The translations under genes and the position numbers were made by a program. From Pyrocephalus nanus (lineage: Eukaryota > Chordata > Aves > Passeriformes > Tyrannidae), in contig CM076269.1 of assembly GCA_038380795.1 (NCBI GenBank), positions 5,580,001 to 5,644,000 on the forward strand: a stretch of 64,000 nt of DNA, given 5' to 3'. The notes under the pieces were generated by a model. That model made no database searches, had not been told where the DNA came from, and was given only the letters and a program-made list of their open reading frames with translations. Positions 60,638 to 64,000 of this stretch are shown one piece after another. Every line of letters starts with the position of its first letter. Positions within the stretch are counted from its first letter, which is position 1.

Positions 60638-63600
60638 GCACACACGTCCCCCTTGGGCCTGCAGCATTTGAATGACTGAATGAAACTTGATCTCTGCCTA
60701 AATTTTGCAACAACTTACAAAGTAAATAAACATCTTAAAGCGCTCCCTTCTCCTCCAAACTCCCCCCCCCCCTCCTTTCTCTCCCCCCACCCCATTTATT
60801 TATTTCAGGGACCAAACGTGGCTCTTTGGTTTGTTTGTTGGCAGGGACCCTGATCGAAAGAATCGAGGCCTTTCTGACCGGGCAGCCAGCTGAAGGAGAA
60901 GGAGAAAAAGAAAAAAAAAAGCTGAGACGTACGAGGCAGGGAGCGGGGGACGGAGCCGGTCCCCGGGCGAGCGGGGCTTTGTGCGGGGCCCGCCGGGGCT
61001 CAGGCAGGAGCCAGGCAGTGTGTGCCGGGGGAGCAGGGGGACCGGCTTTGCTTTTCTCCTCCCCCCCCACCATCCCCTTTTTGTCCTCTGCCTCTGTCTG
61101 TGCCACCTCGAACCTCCGCGCAGTTTGTTGATGTTGTTCCTGAACGTGCCGCCTCCCCGCAGCGAGCGGTCTCACATCTCGCCTTCACACACATTTGCTT
61201 TTGAAAAGCGATCTTCGTGTCCGGCACTTGGTTGTCTCCCTTTCATGTCCAGCTCCTACAAAAGGGGCTACAAGACTCGACATGGGAGAAAAGAGGAGGC
61301 CAATGAATCTATTTTCCAGATTGCCAAGCACATGGTTGGAAATTGAAGGGGCTTTTGTAGCATTTCCCCTTCCTCCCTCCCTCCCTCCCCTCTCCTTTTC
61401 TTTTGCTTGTGTGCAAATTGTTCAATTGCTCTGGCAGGGGTGTTCCTGACAAGCTCATTACTAGAAGGTGCCAGACCCCTCCTCTCCCTCTCCCTCGAAG
61501 TCTTTGATGAAGTTAAAATGCGCTGATAGCTGCTCTCGGGGCTATCTTTGTTCAGCCTCCTTTAATAACCGAGCCTGCTTTGAGGAGAAGGGATCCGAGG
61601 AAAGAAAGCGATGTGCAGCGAGGCTGGGTGGTGGTTGTGCGCCTGGAAGAAGGGGGGGCTGGTTATTTTAATATAAAGTAGCGATTTTTAATAATTTTTG
61701 GCTTGTCTGTTTGTGAAGTGCAGGAAGGAGCCCAGGGTGGCAAAAGCGGATAAGAAATAGCAGTCGGTGCCCGTAGGGATGAAGGAGGCGTGTGGCCTCT
61801 GCAGTCCCGCTGGTGCAAGGGGTTCTCCAAGTTGGTGGTCTCAGGGTTTGGAGGGATGGAGGGGGGTCCTCTCTACAGGGAAGCGGTGTTTCCCTGGAGA
61901 GCCCCCCTGCCCCCACACGCTCAGGGGAGGGAGCTCTGGAGGGGGATCTGGGACTGGGACACCTTTCCCCGGCTCCGTTCATCTTCTTTTGCCTTGCAGA
62001 GTCATTGTGGTTTTTTAAGCTGCGGTCGCCGGTCAGGATTGAAGCTGAACTGACTTGGTAGCGGGGGGATTTCCCCCTCTTAATCGGGAGTCGCGGTACC
62101 CACTCAGGAAGGGTCGGGCTCGGCTCCCCGGGGCCCGCGGGGGCTGCCAGCGCCGGCGCCGTCGAGGTTTTATTTTGGAGGGAAGATCCCCAAGCGCCTC
62201 TAAAATTAGAACTTTCCCCACTCCCTAAATTTCCCTGAAGCACCCCAGCTTATTCCATGCCCAGACCAGACTCACGCCGCCTACAAGTATCTGCGTCGCT
62301 CGGGGAGGCGGCGGGGGGAGAGCGGCAGAGACCCCTCGGGAAGTGGCTCTCCCCCGTCCGCCGGAGCGGGGGATGGCGGGGAAAGACCCGAGGGTCTCCA
62401 CGGGGTCCAGAATGCCCTGGCCGGGCTCGGCTCGGGGGGTTCGGGAGAAGTCTTGCCTCGGCGAGGCAGGACGGATAATGGCCCCTAATTACGGGGCTGG
62501 CTGGCTCCGTGGCCCCGATCTTCACGGGACATTATTTTTAAGCGTTCAGCGAGGATCATTTTTCACGCCTCGCTGCCTAAAGGAGGGTTTTATTTATTTA
62601 TTGGAGGGGAGGCGGGGAGGACACCAGCAATAACCGAGCACTGAAAGGAAAATAATTAGCTGTTGCAGTCGCTGCTTGGGAGTCCCTGGCCAAAAAGGCG
62701 ACCTGGCACTTCCCTTCCGTCCCGTCCGTAGGCGAATCTCCCAGTTCTCGGGGCTGCTTTCGGTGCCTGGTTTTGTTCGTGCTAAACCCCGGGCAAAGCC
62801 TGCCGCGAGCCCGATCCCTTTTTGCAGGTTTGGGGTTTTTGCTCTCTCCCTTTCCGCTCGGCGGCTGTTTCCGAGCAGGATCGGGGTGATGCGGGTTCCC
62901 CTGCCTTGCTTTGGCTTTGGTCACACATCTGTGGAGATGATGATTTTTTTTTTTTTTTTTTTATTCTTTAATGTGCCCCCACTCCTCTGCTTTCTATGTG
63001 CCAGATGAAGGGGTTGTAACAAAACCGCGATGCTTTCAGTGTAGTTACTCCTCGGCGGATTTCCGTGTGTGCGCAGGCCGGGAGAGGCGGAAAACGGGGG
63101 ATTCTCCAAACGGGGGTTTGTCGGGGCGGGATAAAACGATCCTGCCCCGGAATATCCCCGTCGGGACCACAGCGGGAGGGCTCTGTGTGTGTAATTTCTT
63201 TCTCTGCTTTCGCTTAACTAAGCCTGTGTTAAGTGGTGCGGATCCCGAGGAGGGAAGCGAGTGGCTCTTTCCTCGCCGGCTGCGGGTGCGGGACCCCGGC
63301 CCGGCCGGCCCCGCTGCACCGCCCGCTCGGCCCTCAGCTCCTGCCTCCTCCCCTGGCACCTTCTGCTTTCCATTACTGCCGATTTGGAGAATTAGGAAAG
63401 GTCAAGATCTTATTCCTTTCTCCGGTAGTTTTTTTTGTTTTCTCTTTCTAGTTTCTCGCAGCCCCGAACAAAAATAAATCAGCCTGGATTATAGAAACCA
63501 CCTTTAGACATCAGGAGCATCTTTTCCAATAGTTCGATCTTTCCTCCGGGACTGCCCTGGCCTTTCCTTGTGACTGCACAGAAACTCCCATTTTCACGGT

Positions 63601-64000
63601 GAATTTAGGATTTAATAATAACGCCCAATATGCCTGTGCCCCAGTGCCCGACCTGAAAACATTTTCCTGTCTCGTAACTTTGGAAAATAGCTGCCCTCCA
63701 GCATCTTATTTCCCTCTCCATATCTCTTTCGCTTTTTTCCTTTCCCGCGCAGAACGTAGAGAAACAAGGTTAAAAGAAAAAAAAAGAAAAAAAAAAAAAA
63801 AAAAAGGAAAGAAAGAAAAAATTCCCATTTTCCAATCTGGAGAGGGCGGGAAGAGCTGTTGCAGCCGACTCAGCCGCAGGAAAATTGCTTTAGAAATTAA
63901 GTTGGTGCTTTTGAAATCCTCCTCGAGATGTTCGCGGTAGGTCAGGGACCTGCATTCGCCCCTCTGCTTGTCTGTCAGGCGAGGAGAGGGGCTGGGGCTC

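Larger units (their letters stand above)
60124..64000. other. FOXD2 downstream flank, GC-rich, no gene recognised
   Basis: Many CpGs are mixed with homopolymers: A28 at 60418-60445, C17 at 60524-60540, C20 at 60618-60637, a T-run at 62944-62962 and an A-rich tract at 63777-63805. Low-complexity ORFs (up to 191 codons, 61668-62243 -) have no family resemblance. Unique AT-richer stretches at 60.66-60.74 kb (with AATAAA at 60725), 61.13-61.35 kb and 62.54-62.68 kb may be enhancers or part of an extended FOXD2 transcript. Confidence 0.5.

Overview
The window reads as nuclear DNA of a bird. It has vertebrate genes with canonical GT-AG introns, CR1 LINE tails of the type abundant in avian genomes, one LTR fragment that resembles songbird/neoavian ERV LTRs, long CpG-rich domains around two intronless forkhead genes, and large gene-free spacers. 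The gene order CMPK1 - FOXE3 - FOXD2, all on the + strand, matches the order known from human 1p33, so this is a conserved syntenic block. Species cannot be fixed from sequence alone; the LTR leans towards a passerine or other neoavian bird.

Layout. (1) 1-8.1 kb: the 3' part of CMPK1 (UMP-CMP kinase). It comprises the end of intron 1 with a CR1 insertion, coding exons 2-6, and a long 3'UTR. Exon 1, with the P-loop, lies outside the window. (2) 8.1-40.1 kb: a 32-kb spacer with no recognisable protein gene. It holds CR1 tails, an LTR fragment bracketed by a ~165-bp direct duplication, simple repeats, a consensus-quality CTCF motif, a candidate spliced exon at 29.5 kb and several enhancer-like stretches. 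(3) 40.1-42.96 kb: a CpG island with a TATA box and the single-exon FOXE3 gene (387 aa), followed by a short 3'UTR with a clear poly(A) signal. (4) 43-53.6 kb: a second spacer with two + strand CTCF-like motifs, two homeobox/SOX-site-rich stretches and a possible minus-strand terminal exon at 45.4-45.9 kb. (5) 53.6-60.1 kb: the GC-rich FOXD2 domain, with upstream CpG-rich DNA, an E-box plus TATA promoter, an ATG-free 5'UTR, the single-exon FOXD2 ORF (443 aa) and a ~1.1-kb 3'UTR. (6) 60.1-64 kb: GC-rich downstream flank with many homopolymer tracts and no recognisable gene.

CMPK1 is a housekeeping pyrimidine-nucleotide kinase. FOXE3 (lens development) and FOXD2 (mesenchyme, kidney and craniofacial development) are developmental transcription factors. 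The spacers probably hold regulatory DNA for the two forkhead genes, and the CTCF-like motifs may separate them from CMPK1. The most notable observations are near-identical nucleotide tracts shared by the FOXE3 and FOXD2 forkhead boxes (possible gene conversion), the unassigned exon-like segments at 29.5 kb and 45.4-45.9 kb, and the duplication around the LTR. I saw no CRISPR array, prokaryotic operon, tRNA or rRNA.
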